From: Hofstenia miamia
Taxonomy: Eukaryota > Xenacoelomorpha > Acoela
Direction of reading: 5' to 3'
Length of the DNA: 64,000 nt
Assembly (NCBI GenBank): GCA_004352715.1
Contig: SCFE01000118.1
Span: 90,578 to 154,577 of the forward strand
The translations under genes were made by a program, and so were the position numbers. The notes under the pieces are model-generated. The model searched no databases. It was not told the DNA's origin and saw only the letters and a list, made by a program, of their open reading frames with translations. Within the stretch, counting starts at the first letter, position 1. Each line of letters opens with the position of its first letter. Below are positions 39,401-48,640 of the stretch, in pieces.

Positions 39401-40412
39401 ATTTACCATTCGATCGTACAAACTAAGAGCTTAATTTAATTTTTTCATGAAATTTGTAGAAGAAAAATGGTTTTTCAAATGGTGCACTAATTTTTTAAAA
39501 AAAACCAACCTAAGTAAATTTATGTTAGTTTGTGGCACATTTTCTGATGCTGAAATTTTTTAGTTTTGAATGATACTCTTTAGCGAATTTAATGTCAATG
39601 TCATTACTTAGAAAGTTGTAGCAAGTGTTGAGAACGCATTAATTTCTCTAATCAAATATTTGAATAGTATTAGTTTTAATAATCCGCATTAATAATAAAC
39701 CACGTAATTTTTATCCAAGATTTAGCATTGTAAATCACATCTTGTACATGTTTAAATGGTTGGAACATTAATCATTTAAAATCCACACACGGAATGTGTA
39801 ACACTTGCAATTTATGAGGTCTTTTTAGCCTTGAACAATGCATTTGCAAAAATCAAGACAAAGCCTTTTACAAATTTTAAAGTCCTCATCACACTAACTA
39901 TATGCGATGTAGGCATGCATACCAATAATGATCCTAAATCATCGACGCTAAGTACAGTTTTGGTCTTTTTTGTGAAGCGGCTTCACATCGTTTTAGGAAT
40001 TTAATTCCTATCATCGCTTCATCTGTAACATATCAGCAAATGTTTGATATGTTTAAAACAGTCAACTCTCAAAATATATGTATATGCACATTTGTATATT
40101 TTGTATACTCAAGCATAATTCTGTAGTTAATTTGTAGTTTTAGTATTTTCAGTATAAGTATAGTTTTCTTGGATTATGTCATCAGTCGGTTATCTATTTC
40201 TCATTTGCAATGCTGTTTATTTACCAACGTTTGATTGACCTACTATAAATATAATTACATGTCGTTAAAAATGCATTGCATACTAAGCCATAAATTAAGT
40301 TATGCAAGCTATTATTATAATAGCGTCTGCTGACCAGATTTCTCACTAAACTATAATTACGAAATCTGTCTTCATTCCTGTGATTTAATAATATGCTGTT
40401 GTTTATTTGTTT

Positions 40413-40461
<49 letters not shown>

Positions 40462-43306
40462 CGATTTATGTATTTGTTAGAGAAATGCAGGTGCACCTGA
40501 TAATGTATGTTCCCCACTTTACTGAATTTTGTCATTGTATACACCATTCTAGATACGTACAATTTAATAATGTAGTTGTCTGTGAACATTGCACATGAAA
40601 GGAGCAAATGTAGTAATTGTAAATGAATATTGGGAAGTGCTTACTGCAGGGCCTTCTTAATATGCTTACAAGGCCCTGGCTTACTGCAAAATACATTCTT
40701 TGGTTTTGTAATTTGTTAAAAAGCAATTTTGAATAATACATTTCAACTTAGGAACACATATCGTCGAATGGGGAAACAAAAAGCGCTGCCGTCACACCAT
40801 TGGTTCTTCCTGATGTGGAGTCGTTGTATGAAACACCTTACGGGTCACGAGCATGCAGTCAAACTGATCTTGCATCGACACCCACCAATGAGCCCCCGCC
40901 ATCATTGCAGCGAATCACTAGTTGCAATGATATACAGGTAAAGATGTCATAATTTTATTGAGTCTACAATGTTAGAAAACCAGATTTATATATCGCATTC
41001 ATTTCATGCCAGTTTTTATTAAAAACTCTTATATCTACATCCTTCCCTAGCAAATATTACCACAAAGACATGGATGTGCGATTTCATTAAAATTAACTTT
41101 TGCTATAAAAATGTTTGTATATATAATTTGTGAAGCTCACCAAAAAATTTATAGGTTCAAATTAGTTGCAAATTGACGTTAAACTTTTTCCTGAATCTAA
41201 TTTTATGCAAAATTTAGTCCAAGAATGACGCAGCTTTGCGAGACAGCGTATCCCAGTTTCCTTGGTATCACGGTTGCCTTTCTCGAGTTGAAGCAGCCCA
41301 GAAGGTCACACATCAAGGCAAAGCCGGGCACGGTGTTTATCTAGTTAGGAGAAGTGAAAGTAAAGAAAACGAATACTGTGTTACTTTCAATTATCAGGTA
41401 AACATATTTATCAGTTGTTGGTTTGCCAAAATTATATATTTACAATACAGGATTTCCATGGTGAGGCAATGATTTTGATAAATTTCAACTGCTTACGATC
41501 TATATTCGCATGGCTGGTTTATATTACAGTGATACACATGCTTATATCAGTTGTCCCTAAAATGAAAGCTTTTTAAGTTATTCATTTTCAAATTTTTACT
41601 TATTGTTTATATATATATATATATACATATATATTGGTGATTTGTAACATACTAATGTTAAATTGCGATTACAAAACACCAGAAATGTGAATTTTGTATG
41701 TTACAAAGCACCATTTTCAGGTACGGTACTTCAGGTATATTTTTTTTCAAAAAAAGTTAGTGATCCTCTTAATGGCATCTAAATATAATGTTTTAATACA
41801 TTTTGAAATTTTTTTTCAAAAATTCCCAAATGGAGATTTTTCATTGATTTCACATATACTGGTGTTTTGTAAAATTTCCCATATATTGGTGTTTTGTAAC
41901 AGAAAAAAATTTTTAACTAATTTTTTTTTCGAATTCTTTTCAAATTATAATTATTCAAGTTCGTAAAAGTTAAAACTAAACGAACTTGTCAATAGCTTAA
42001 CAATAGGTTCTTTTTTCGAACTGAACATCAAGCGTAAAATAAGGAACAATAAGTAATTAAATATGTGGTTTGCACGGCTGCTTAACTTTAGAGTAAATGG
42101 TTACAACAACCCTTAAACTTCGAAATAATATCCTTAAATAAAGTAAGACCGAACATACAGCAAGTATACATCATACAGTCACATTGATCCTTCGTATCAT
42201 CCACTTAATGACACAAATATTTTATATTTGTGCAATGTTTATTTTGTTTTCACGATTAATATTCATTACGTTAACTATTTTTAGCTAATTCATAATGTTG
42301 AAAAAACAGTCTCCACTACTTGAAAGAAATTAATTTACTACATTTTGCGATTTTAAGCTGTTCAAGCAAATATAAATTTGAGTGAAATACCTCTTTGAGT
42401 AAGTTATTCTTTGTAATATTTACTTTCAACATTAGCAGTTTTTACATGACAATTTTTACAATATCAATATTAAGACTTAATATACAGCTAAAAATAAAAT
42501 ATGTTTAGTACAGTGTGGAACTTTGGCTTAAATAACATTTGATATTCAAAATATGCACAAAAAATATCTAAGTTTTTAGAAATTATTTTAAAAGAAATAA
42601 TTGAATTAGTGCATAGTTTTTTACACTTTGCAAACATAAAGGTCAAAGGAAATTGATAACAATATATCAATAGAGACTAAGTATTATCAAATATAAGTAA
42701 AAATCACGAAAAATACAAATGAAAAAATATAAATTTTTTTCCTATGTACAAAACACCATTTGGTTACATAACACCAATATATGTGGTGAGCGTTACAAAG
42801 CACCAATATATATGAAAATTGTATTACAAATCACCATTATATATGTNNNNNNNNNNNNNNNNNNNNNNNNNNNNNNNNNNNNNNNNNTATATATATATAT
42901 ATATATATATATATCAATTGCTTTGTTTTAGGGCAAAGCGAAGCATTTGCGGTTGGCAGTTGAAGAGAATGGACTTTGCCGTGTGCAACATTTATCATTT
43001 AAATCAATTTTTGCCATGGTTGAACATTACCGGTCTAATCCACTACCAATTGACACGAAAGAAGGTGTCCCACTTACATTGCGTTCATATGTCATCAACC
43101 TTGATGCTGCTACAGGCGGTGGCAATCAAGTCTATGCCAATGCTGATGGAGGTGGTAATCGAATTGTACATCGGCGAAATAAAAGTGTAGACTTTAATAT
43201 TGACGATTATGAAGCTGGACCAGGCGGCTCCAAACATGGAACACCACTTTTGGCTAAAAAAGGCATTAGCACATCCCTCAGTGGCACTTATTACTCCATT
43301 ACCTAA
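33246..43306 (+). CDS. SH2B: SH2B/Lnk-family adaptor protein (7 coding exons)
   Basis: Joined exons 33,246-33,476, 33,823-34,009, 34,971-35,398, 36,171-36,557, 40,752-40,937, 41,218-41,397 and 42,932-43,306 form one open frame of about 657 aa (652 if the ATG at 33,261 is used). Every junction is GT-AG and phase-consistent. Order: N-terminal helical segment, possibly the dimerisation region; acidic/proline-rich linker; PH domain (exon 4); short linker; SH2 domain (exons 6-7); 67-residue tail. PH followed by C-terminal SH2 is the SH2B layout (SH2B1/2/3, fly Lnk). Those are non-enzymatic adaptors that bind phosphotyrosine on receptor tyrosine kinases or JAKs and link them to downstream signalling. 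The C-terminal Cbl-binding tyrosine motif of vertebrate members is not evident. An upstream non-coding exon is likely. The gap in intron 2 could hide an alternative exon. Confidence 0.93.
33823..34009 (+). CDS. SH2B: SH2B coding exon 2 (acidic/proline linker)
   Basis: The acceptor TTTACTTAG ends at 33,822 and the donor GTATGT starts at 34,010. The 62 codons plus one base read GSSGNSDDSSQHCDSPDEYD, then an acidic run, SLYQPCPIL, EPVYATPNEE and FPPPPP. The frame is open only in the phase given by exon 1. The exon is low-complexity acidic then proline-rich, as expected of an adaptor linker. YATP is a candidate phosphotyrosine site and the five prolines could bind SH3 domains. Confidence 0.88.
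34010..34970 (+). other. SH2B intron 2 with 496-N gap
   Basis: GT-AG intron containing a gap at 34,425-34,920 with TA tracts on both sides. Exon phases agree across it (1 nt + 2 nt), so no extra exon is required, but one could be hidden. Confidence 0.8.
34971..35398 (+). CDS. SH2B: SH2B coding exon 3 (linker)
   Basis: The acceptor ATATATTTAG ends at 34,970. The exon's first two bases complete a Met codon begun in exon 2. It encodes about 142 residues: CNGSNNKKHPNHIYDTANPG, YKPKLPTGPRPPIHD, a charged helix (SLENKLAEAFALQHS), KKRMSLKLPSRPD with a basic Ser site, a serine run (SSVGSSSSSSQSRPRLKDA) and FDLTYDVVNK. The donor GTGGTT is weak. No known domain covers this linker. Confidence 0.87.
35399..36170 (+). 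other. SH2B intron 3
   Basis: AT-rich with a GT start and a TTAG end. No internal exon is seen. Confidence 0.8.
36171..36557 (+). CDS. SH2B: SH2B coding exon 4 (PH domain)
   Basis: The acceptor GATCTTAG ends at 36,170. The 129 codons open with a basic/proline stretch (KKSSPKHTPAPPQPEKF) and then a PH domain from VKTLKEGVLDQM. Strands contain WAPCRLCLIS, GVMLNVYLPP and TICCRLLTECRS, then HECIFLLKG and LQCVFRC. The final helix is EERHDWLCTLK, carrying the invariant PH tryptophan. SH2B PH domains have the same KEGVL opening and the ordering that ends in a W-containing helix. The domain is unusually rich in cysteine. PH domains bind membrane phosphoinositides. Donor GTTAAC. Confidence 0.92.
36558..40751 (+). 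other. SH2B intron 4, 4.2 kb
   Basis: The largest intron. It is AT-rich, with a (TA)n tract at about 40,416-40,457 and no ORF with a recognisable motif. A GC-richer patch near 37,250-37,330 (GTCTGCCAGGGCTTAGCCGG) has no identified homology. Confidence 0.75.
40416..40457. repeat. (TA)n microsatellite in intron 4
   Basis: TA tract of about 40 bp, read directly. Confidence 0.95.
40752..40937 (+). CDS. SH2B: SH2B coding exon 5 (PH-SH2 linker)
   Basis: The acceptor TTCAACTTAG ends at 40,751 and the donor GTAAAG starts at 40,938. The 62 codons in phase 0 read EHISSNGETKSAAVTPLVLP, then DVESLYETPYGSRACSQTD, TPTNEPPPSLQR and CNDIQ. YETP-Y is a candidate pair of tyrosine phosphorylation sites, followed by prolines. 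The frame is only open in the phase set by neighbouring exons; another frame gives a longer but domain-free ORF. Confidence 0.87.
41218..41397 (+). CDS. SH2B: SH2B coding exon 6 (first half of SH2)
   Basis: The acceptor AAAATTTAG ends at 41,217 and the donor GTAAAC starts at 41,398. The 60 codons in phase 0 contain the SH2 start FPWYHGCLSRVEAAQKV. The conserved phosphotyrosine-binding strand follows as GVYLVRRSESKENEYCVTF, with the FLVR-type arginine in YLVRRSE, then NYQ. WYHG, LSR..AA and the GV(Y/F)LVR-SE order match SH2B-type SH2 domains closely. The exon boundary lies right after NYQ, before GKAKHLR. Confidence 0.96.
41625..42846. mobile_element. Foldback/MITE-like element in SH2B intron 6
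   Basis: The left end ACATATATATTGGTGATTTG (from about 41,625) is inverted at the right end, whose reverse strand starts ACATATATAATGGTGATTTG (to 42,846). Further motif copies of the form GTTACAAAnCACCA lie at about 41,668, 41,699, 41,857-41,873, 41,881-41,900, 42,746, 42,764 and 42,792, in both orientations. The middle is AT-rich and non-coding. Its right edge meets a gap. Confidence 0.6.
42847..42914. repeat. 41-N gap plus (TA)n tract
   Basis: N run 42,847-42,887, then TA repeats to about 42,914, ending 17 bp before exon 7. Confidence 0.9.
42932..43306 (+). CDS. SH2B: SH2B coding exon 7 (second half of SH2, tail, stop)
   Basis: The acceptor TTTGTTTTAG ends at 42,931. The 124 codons plus TAA begin GKAKHLRLAVEENGLCRVQH, then LSFKSIFAMVEHYRSNPLPI and LRSYV, completing the SH2 domain. 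GKAKHLRL, G-CRVQHL-F-SIF and EH(Y/F)R-NP(L/I)P are SH2B hallmarks. The tail of about 67 residues holds NQVYANADGGG, a basic HRRNKSVDFNIDDYE segment and ends GTYYSIT. No vertebrate-style C-terminal Cbl-binding motif is clear. Confidence 0.96.
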   Translation, partial: GKAKHLRLAVEENGLCRVQHLSFKSIFAMVEHYRSNPLPIDTKEGVPLTLRSYVINLDAATGGGNQVYANADGGGNRIVHRRNKSVDFNIDDYEAGPGGSKHGTPLLAKKGISTSLSGTYYSIT

Positions 43307-43520
43307 CCCTGTCAAGTCGTTTGGCAACTTGTCACTTATCATTGAATGTTCATTATTTATAGAGTTGAATCTTGGTGCTCATTATGTTCGTGTCAATTGA
43401 AGTTGATGTACCACATTTTGATAAAAATTTGTTAGAGATATTTATTGCTTTCAATTGTCAGATACATTTTGCAATATTTCGGTGCAGTTAAATTTTCTTA
43501 AATTCTTTGCTTATTTTTAT

Positions 43521-43526
43521 AATAAA
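43521..43526 (+). terminator. Polyadenylation signal of SH2B
   Basis: AATAAA, 215 bp after the stop codon and followed by T-rich sequence. It is the first strong candidate in the 3' UTR. Confidence 0.65.
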
Positions 43527-45208
43527 GATTTATTTTTATTTTTCAACATTTGAGAAAATTCTCATATTAAATTCATATATTTAGCTAAATAGAGTTTAAT
43601 TATAGTGCTCTTTTTATATATTTACAGTTATTATAAATACGTTTTAAAAATATCAGATTAAATGGCTCATTAACTCTTCTGGTCTTACCAAACAAAACTT
43701 TTACCTCAATCAAGGAATTAGTTCTAGTGACTTTTGGTGAAAATGAAAATAATACATGCAATTTTGCAGTGGATTTCACGCAAGGTTTTATATATAAAAT
43801 AATTTTTATTCAGATCAACTTTGACAAGTGATGGTTTTTCTGATCTACGGCAAAAATAATTACAATAATATATGACGATTAATAAATGACTATGGCAGGG
43901 GTGAATCGTGCCGAGAATTATAAACCCAATCCGTCTCGAGCCCCATTTGCCCAATCTGAACCTGAAATAAATATTCTAACCTGAAATTCAAAAATTATCA
44001 GGTGTTAAAATGATTAAAAAAATACTTCCAAAAACAATCTATAATCACAAGTTTTAACGTCCTTGTAATGGCAAAAATTACAAAGATGAAAAAATACCAC
44101 AAATCTCATCATTACTTTATCTTACTACATTTTTTAAGAAATCGGTTTTTTTCGGCATTAACTCAACACGTTTTGTTTTGAATGACCTAGGCAGTTGTTT
44201 ATCGTGGGGTTTTAATTGCACTTTGAAACTAACAGAAATTAAAACGTCATAGCCCAATGGTGCAATTTTCTATTTGTTTAGTTTTTTTGTAGTTTATTGA
44301 CGCATTCAGAGTTCCTATCAGTATTAATATATATTGCCAAAGTGATTTATGAATAAAGATTTCTTCTCCTACATCTAACTTCTTTAGGAAAAACTAAGCC
44401 AATTTTTTTAATGATTCATTAAAAAAAGAATATATTAATCGCTTTCAAGAAAGTTCATGTGGATATTATTCATCTTAGAAAAATGACCACATCGATTAAA
44501 GCAATTAACTTAATTTCTCAAAAAATTTCAACTAAAGCAAAATTTTAATTTATTCATATTCTAGCATTAAGTCATTTTAAATATGACAACATACTCTAAA
44601 CAGATGTAAATAAAAAAATTGTCCGTTTTGGGTGCAGCCAATTTAGGCTATCAAAGTAGTAGTAAATAATTAGCATCAACAATAATGAATACTAATGAAT
44701 CTTAAACTTATCTTTGCTTCCACAACGTTATATCTACATAATTTCTTTTAAAATAATCAACAATCTTTCCTCAAAGAACAAAAAAGGACATTCTTCCTGC
44801 AAAATTAATCAATATACAAAACAAAAGAACGTATATAATTGAAAAAATTAGTTATAAGAACGAATAATGAAAAAACTATTTTCTAAACACAGCTATAAAT
44901 ATATGGAATGAATTACCAAAATATATCAAACAATTAAATAGAATAAAAAACGTTAAGATTTATATTAAAATATACTTTTAAACGTATAATATGAAAAGAC
45001 TGAAATAGCTAGATTATCAATTTTACGACAGGTGATTACTCTGATAGAACCTAACATCACCAATGCCCTTATTTTATTTGACGCTTTCAGAATTGTTATC
45101 AGTATTTTCTTTGTGTTTCGATCAATTTCTGAATATAGATTCTTCTAGATATTTTCAATAATCTTAAATTTCATTTAAAGGTAAAAGAATAATGTGTCGT
45201 TTTTAAAC
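43527..45208. other. Intergenic DNA, no gene recognised
   Basis: AT-rich with short motif-free frames only. Confidence 0.6.
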
Positions 45209-45556
45209 TTAATTAGAACATGCAGATATATTTCGACTTAAAAAGTCATCGTCAGTTTCTTTACAAATTATTTCCTCTAAATTTACTAGATTTTACAATA
45301 ATATTTAAAATTTTCTCAATTTTAAAAAAATGGTAAGTTTAATTTATAAACATAGTCTTCTTTGGTGTTCAAACTTGGATGCAAGGATTTTATGAAAATA
45401 CTCTCAATGATTTCTAAATAACTTGATCTTGGTGTCTGGTGTGATATTTTTGTTTCAAATTTTAGTCCGCTTTTAATTAAATGACTAGATATACTAGAAC
45501 TGGTCTCATGTTCTTTAATTCTTCTTGATAATTGCCTATTAAAACACCAATATAGA
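45209..45556 (-). mobile_element. Penelope-like element fragment A (3' end, GIY-YIG tail)
   Basis: On the minus strand from about 45,556 to the stop at 45,322 the sequence reads YIG, then (after a 1-nt shift) RQLSRRIKEHETSSSISSHL, KISHQTPRSSYLEIIESIF, HPSLNTKEDY and LNLPFF-stop. This is the GIY-YIG endonuclease tail of Penelope-like elements, which combine RT with GIY-YIG. It is followed by a 3' end with a CTGACGA...GAAA motif at 45,231-45,255. The 5' side is lost. Confidence 0.8.
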
Positions 45557-45985
45557 TAAATGGAAATTTTTCCTATTGAGATTAGGATCAGTTAACAGGA
45601 CAACAGTCTGTTCGAAATCATCCTCACCTACTGAACCACGGAGCAGATATATGTGTTAGCCAATCTTAGTAATGGTTGAATAGGGGTAGGGAAAAATAAT
45701 TCAGTTTTAGTAATTTTTAACAAACATTCATAGTATGCTGGTTACGTTTGCTATGTTGAAATTTAATTATAAAAATGACATAAAAAAGTAGATATATGAA
45801 ATAGTAAACCTTAAATTGAATAGTTGAATTTCGTTAACATCAACCTTTCTGTTTTGAGTAGCATGTCAAAAAGTGTATACTATTTAATTTCCCTGACAAT
45901 GCTTTTTCCATTGTTGTAGTGAAAATCTTCAGAATAATGAATTTATAAACTACTTTGCATGTAAGAATATCTATGAAAATATGCC

Positions 45986-46020
45986 AATATATATANTATA
46001 TATATATATATATATATATA
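45986..46020. repeat. (TA)n tract with single-N join
   Basis: The N at 45,996 interrupts a TA tract. The following sequence is repeated at 47,835 onward. Confidence 0.9.
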
Positions 46021-46624
46021 ATCTAAAGAATAGTTCCCCTCCTCAGAAAAAAAGCTGGGTGCGCCCCTGCATGCAGTCACACTTTTGATGACATTTGATT
46101 ATGATTTTTGTGAAGAATATCATTTACGCTAATTAAATTTTCAATGAAACATGAATTTGCTAATATAAAAAGAAAATCACACCTGCTATTATCAAAAAAA
46201 TCCCAATGTCTTTTACATATAATATAATTGCTGAGGCAAGCAGTGTCCAAAGGATTTCCAGAAACATTTAATGTCCATTTCCATGCTGCTACATTACAGG
46301 TATGTGCTTGACCATCTGATTAATTGCATCTACTGCCCATAATTGAATTATAATTATTTATGACGTTCGGTATTGCTCATTTATTAGAATGCAAAGTTGA
46401 TATTACAGTACATTTTTGAGTTTTTGAAGAGACATTATGAACAAATTTACTATCATATGGCGCAATGTTGTGCTCGTAAATAATTAACAAAAGGGGGCTC
46501 TAAATTTGAGAAATGTGTTTTTATATATTTGGATTAAATTTAATTTCTCATCAGCAATTAAAAGCTGAAGACTCACACCGGAATGTAACTTTAACAGGGA
46601 GGGGGGGGGGCTTGGTCCTTGCCC
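46021..46624 (+). repeat. ~605-bp segment, copy 1
   Basis: From ATCTAAAGAATAGTTCCCCT to GGCTTGGTCCTTGCCC, nearly identical to 47,857-48,462. The visible differences are a small insertion near 48,361 and G-run length. No coding function is seen. Copy 1 continues into the MITE at 46,623; copy 2 stops there. Confidence 0.88.
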
Positions 46625-46853
46625 CTAGAACTCTCCTGCTAGTGACAATTGTCACCTTTTTAGCGAAAGTCTTCACAAAATTAATTCAGACGGTCTATGC
46701 CTTTGAGCTATTTGAACATCATTTCTTTGAATTTTTGTTATATTAATTATCTTGTTCTTTAAAATACTGTCTGTTTCTTCAATAAATCTTTTAGCAAAAA
46801 ACTTTAGTGATTTTTTAATAGTGACAATTGTCACTAACAAGGTCATTCTAGGG
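46623..46853. mobile_element. piggyBac-type MITE, ~231 bp
   Basis: The inverted ends begin CCCTAGAAC (46,623) and, on the reverse strand, CCCTAGAATG (46,853). Each then reaches TTAGTGACAATTGTCAC or CTAGTGACAATTGTCAC. The right flank is TTAA (46,854-46,857) and the left flank is TTGC, a one- or two-base decay of TTAA. CCCT ends with TTAA targets are the piggyBac signature. There is no transposase. Confidence 0.78.
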
Positions 46854-46857
46854 TTAA

Positions 46858-47422
46858 TCGAATTCAAGAAGATGCCCTGAGCCCCCTGAGTACCCGCACG
46901 AATACACTCCTGTATGGCCGCAGTGTTTCTGAATAATTATTTAGGTAAATCCTTCAAGTTATTGTGAATTGTGCCCAAAAAGCTTTTCTTTTCGCCAACG
47001 GTTTTTAGCATAGACTCAATGAAGGGAAGAGATTATCTGTTGTCAAATTCAGTCCCATTGAAATATATAGGTCCATAGATTTATGAGTTATATCACATAG
47101 CCAATGGAAAATTTATTCAATGTAGTACAGTTTGAATTAACAGAATATGTGTTTGCAATCAGTAATTGGCAAAGGTTCAACTGATGACGAGGACGATCGA
47201 GTTGAAGATTCAGGATGCATGCCCCCCCCCTCTTTTTTGACTGAAAATCTTTCAAAATTTCCTAATTTCAATTTACAACACGCTTGAATGCTATTTGAGA
47301 CAGTCTCTGTGTCAATAAAGCTGTGAAAATGACTAATAATTTTCATGTCATGTCATGTTGAAAATCATCATGTCATATTTTATTGTTATATTATGTAATG
47401 TATATTAAACAAATGTTATGCA
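46858..47422. other. Intergenic DNA
   Basis: No gene. 47,163-47,220 resembles 48,770-48,825 (both have GAAGATTCAGGATGCATG), so a short dispersed repeat brackets fragment B. A C-run occurs at 47,221-47,230. Confidence 0.55.
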
Positions 47423-47542
47423 AATTAACCTTAATAAGAACATGCAGAGGTATATTTCGTCTTACAAAGTCATCGTCAGTTTTACAAATTATTTCCTCTA
47501 AATTTACTAGATTTTACAATAATATTTATAATTTTCTCAATT

Positions 47543-48577
47543 TTAAAAAAATGGTAAGTTTAATTTATAAACATAGTCTACTTTGGTGTTCAAACTTGGA
47601 TGCAAGGATTTTATGAAAATGCTCTCAATGATTTTTAAATAACTTGATCTTGGTGTCTGGTGTGATATTTTTGTTTCAAAGTTTAGTCCGCATTTTTTTA
47701 AATGATTAGATATATTAGAACTGGTCTCATGTTCTTTAAATCTTCTTGATAGTTGCCTACTAGAAAAACCAATATAATCTTCATCACAGGTGCATTTGAT
47801 TTGATAAATTATATTTGACTTATTGGTTTCTTTNTATATATATATATATATATATAATCTAAAGAATAGTTCCCCTCCTCAGAAAAAAAGCTGGGTGCGC
47901 CCCTGCATGCAGTCACACTTTTGATGACATTTGATTATGATTTTTGTGAAGAATATCATTTACGCTAATTAAATTTTCAATGAAACATGAATTTGCTAAT
48001 ATAAAAAGAAAATCACACCTGCTATTATCAAAAAAATCCCAATGTCTTTTACATATAATATAATTGCTGAGGCAAGCAGTGTCCAAAGGATTTCCAGAAA
48101 CATTTAATGTCCATTTCCATGCTGCTACATTACAGGTATGTGCTTGACCATCTGATTAATTGCATCTACTGCCCATAATTGAATTATAATTATTTATGAC
48201 GTTCGGTATTGCTCATTTATTAGAATGCAAAGTTGATATTACAGTACATTTTTGAGTTTTTGAAGAGACATTATGAACAAATTTACTATCATATGGCGCA
48301 ATGTTGTGCTCGTAAATAATTAACAAAAGGGGGCTCTAAATTTGAGAAATGTGTTTTTATGTTATATTTGGATTAAATTTAATTTCTCATCAGCAATTAA
48401 AAGCTGAAGACTCACACCGGAATGTAACTTTAACAGGGAGGGGGGGGGCTTGGTCCTTGCCCNATTGGTTTCTTTAGTTGTAGATTTTAATTGAAATTTT
48501 GTTCTTAGCTTATGATTGCTATATATAAATCTAACATTTTCTTTAATTATTGATATTTCTTTGAGTTCTTTGATCAT
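47543..48577 (-). pseudogene. Penelope-like GIY-YIG endonuclease ORF, split by assembly insert
   Basis: The upstream part, 48,577-48,464, reads MIKELKEISIIKENVRFIYS, then NHKLRTKFQLKSTTKETN. The downstream part, 47,833-47,543, continues SNIIYQIKCTCDEDYIGFSS, RQLSRRFKEHETSSNISNHL, TPRSSYLKIIESIF and LNLPFF-stop. The word ATTGGTTTCTTT occurs at both edges of the foreign contig, so the two parts join in one frame without it. KCTC-x4-YIG is the GIY-YIG start. The reverse transcriptase that should lie upstream is absent, so the copy is 5'-truncated. Confidence 0.82.
47834..48463. other. Misplaced contig inside the Penelope-like ORF (N at both ends)
   Basis: Bounded by single Ns at 47,834 and 48,463. 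The content (TA tract plus ~605 bp) repeats 46,000-46,624. The Penelope reading frame continues across it, so it is probably an alternative haplotype contig placed into a scaffold gap. Confidence 0.85.
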
Positions 48578-48640
48578 GTTTTCAGTGTGAAGTCCTCTAT
48601 ATTCGAAATATATCTCTGCATGTTCTTATTAAGGTTAATT

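Larger units (their letters stand above)
41398..42931 (+). other. SH2B intron 6 with foldback-like element
   Basis: GT-AG intron containing inverted TTGGTGATTTGTAAC-type repeats at both ends (41,625-42,846) and a small N gap (42,847-42,887), then a TA tract just upstream of exon 7. Confidence 0.85.
47423..48640 (-). mobile_element. Penelope-like element fragment B, flanked by inverted 37-bp ends
   Basis: The ends 47,423-47,459 and 48,604-48,640 are inverted repeats with one mismatch. The minus strand between them encodes a Penelope-like C-terminus in two parts separated by a foreign contig (47,834-48,463). The 3' part has the CTGACGA...GAAA motif at 47,455-47,479, in the position seen in fragment A. 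Confidence 0.8.

Noticed and set aside
40729-40941. 70-codon frame overlapping exon 5
   Set aside because: Different frame from the one that joins exon 4 to exon 6; no homology.
41694-41966. 90-codon frame in SH2B intron 6
   Set aside because: Made of the foldback-element motifs in translation; no coding character.
48362-48577. Reading the 71-codon frame as a complete small protein
   Set aside because: Only the first 38 codons are Penelope-derived; the rest is the misplaced contig.
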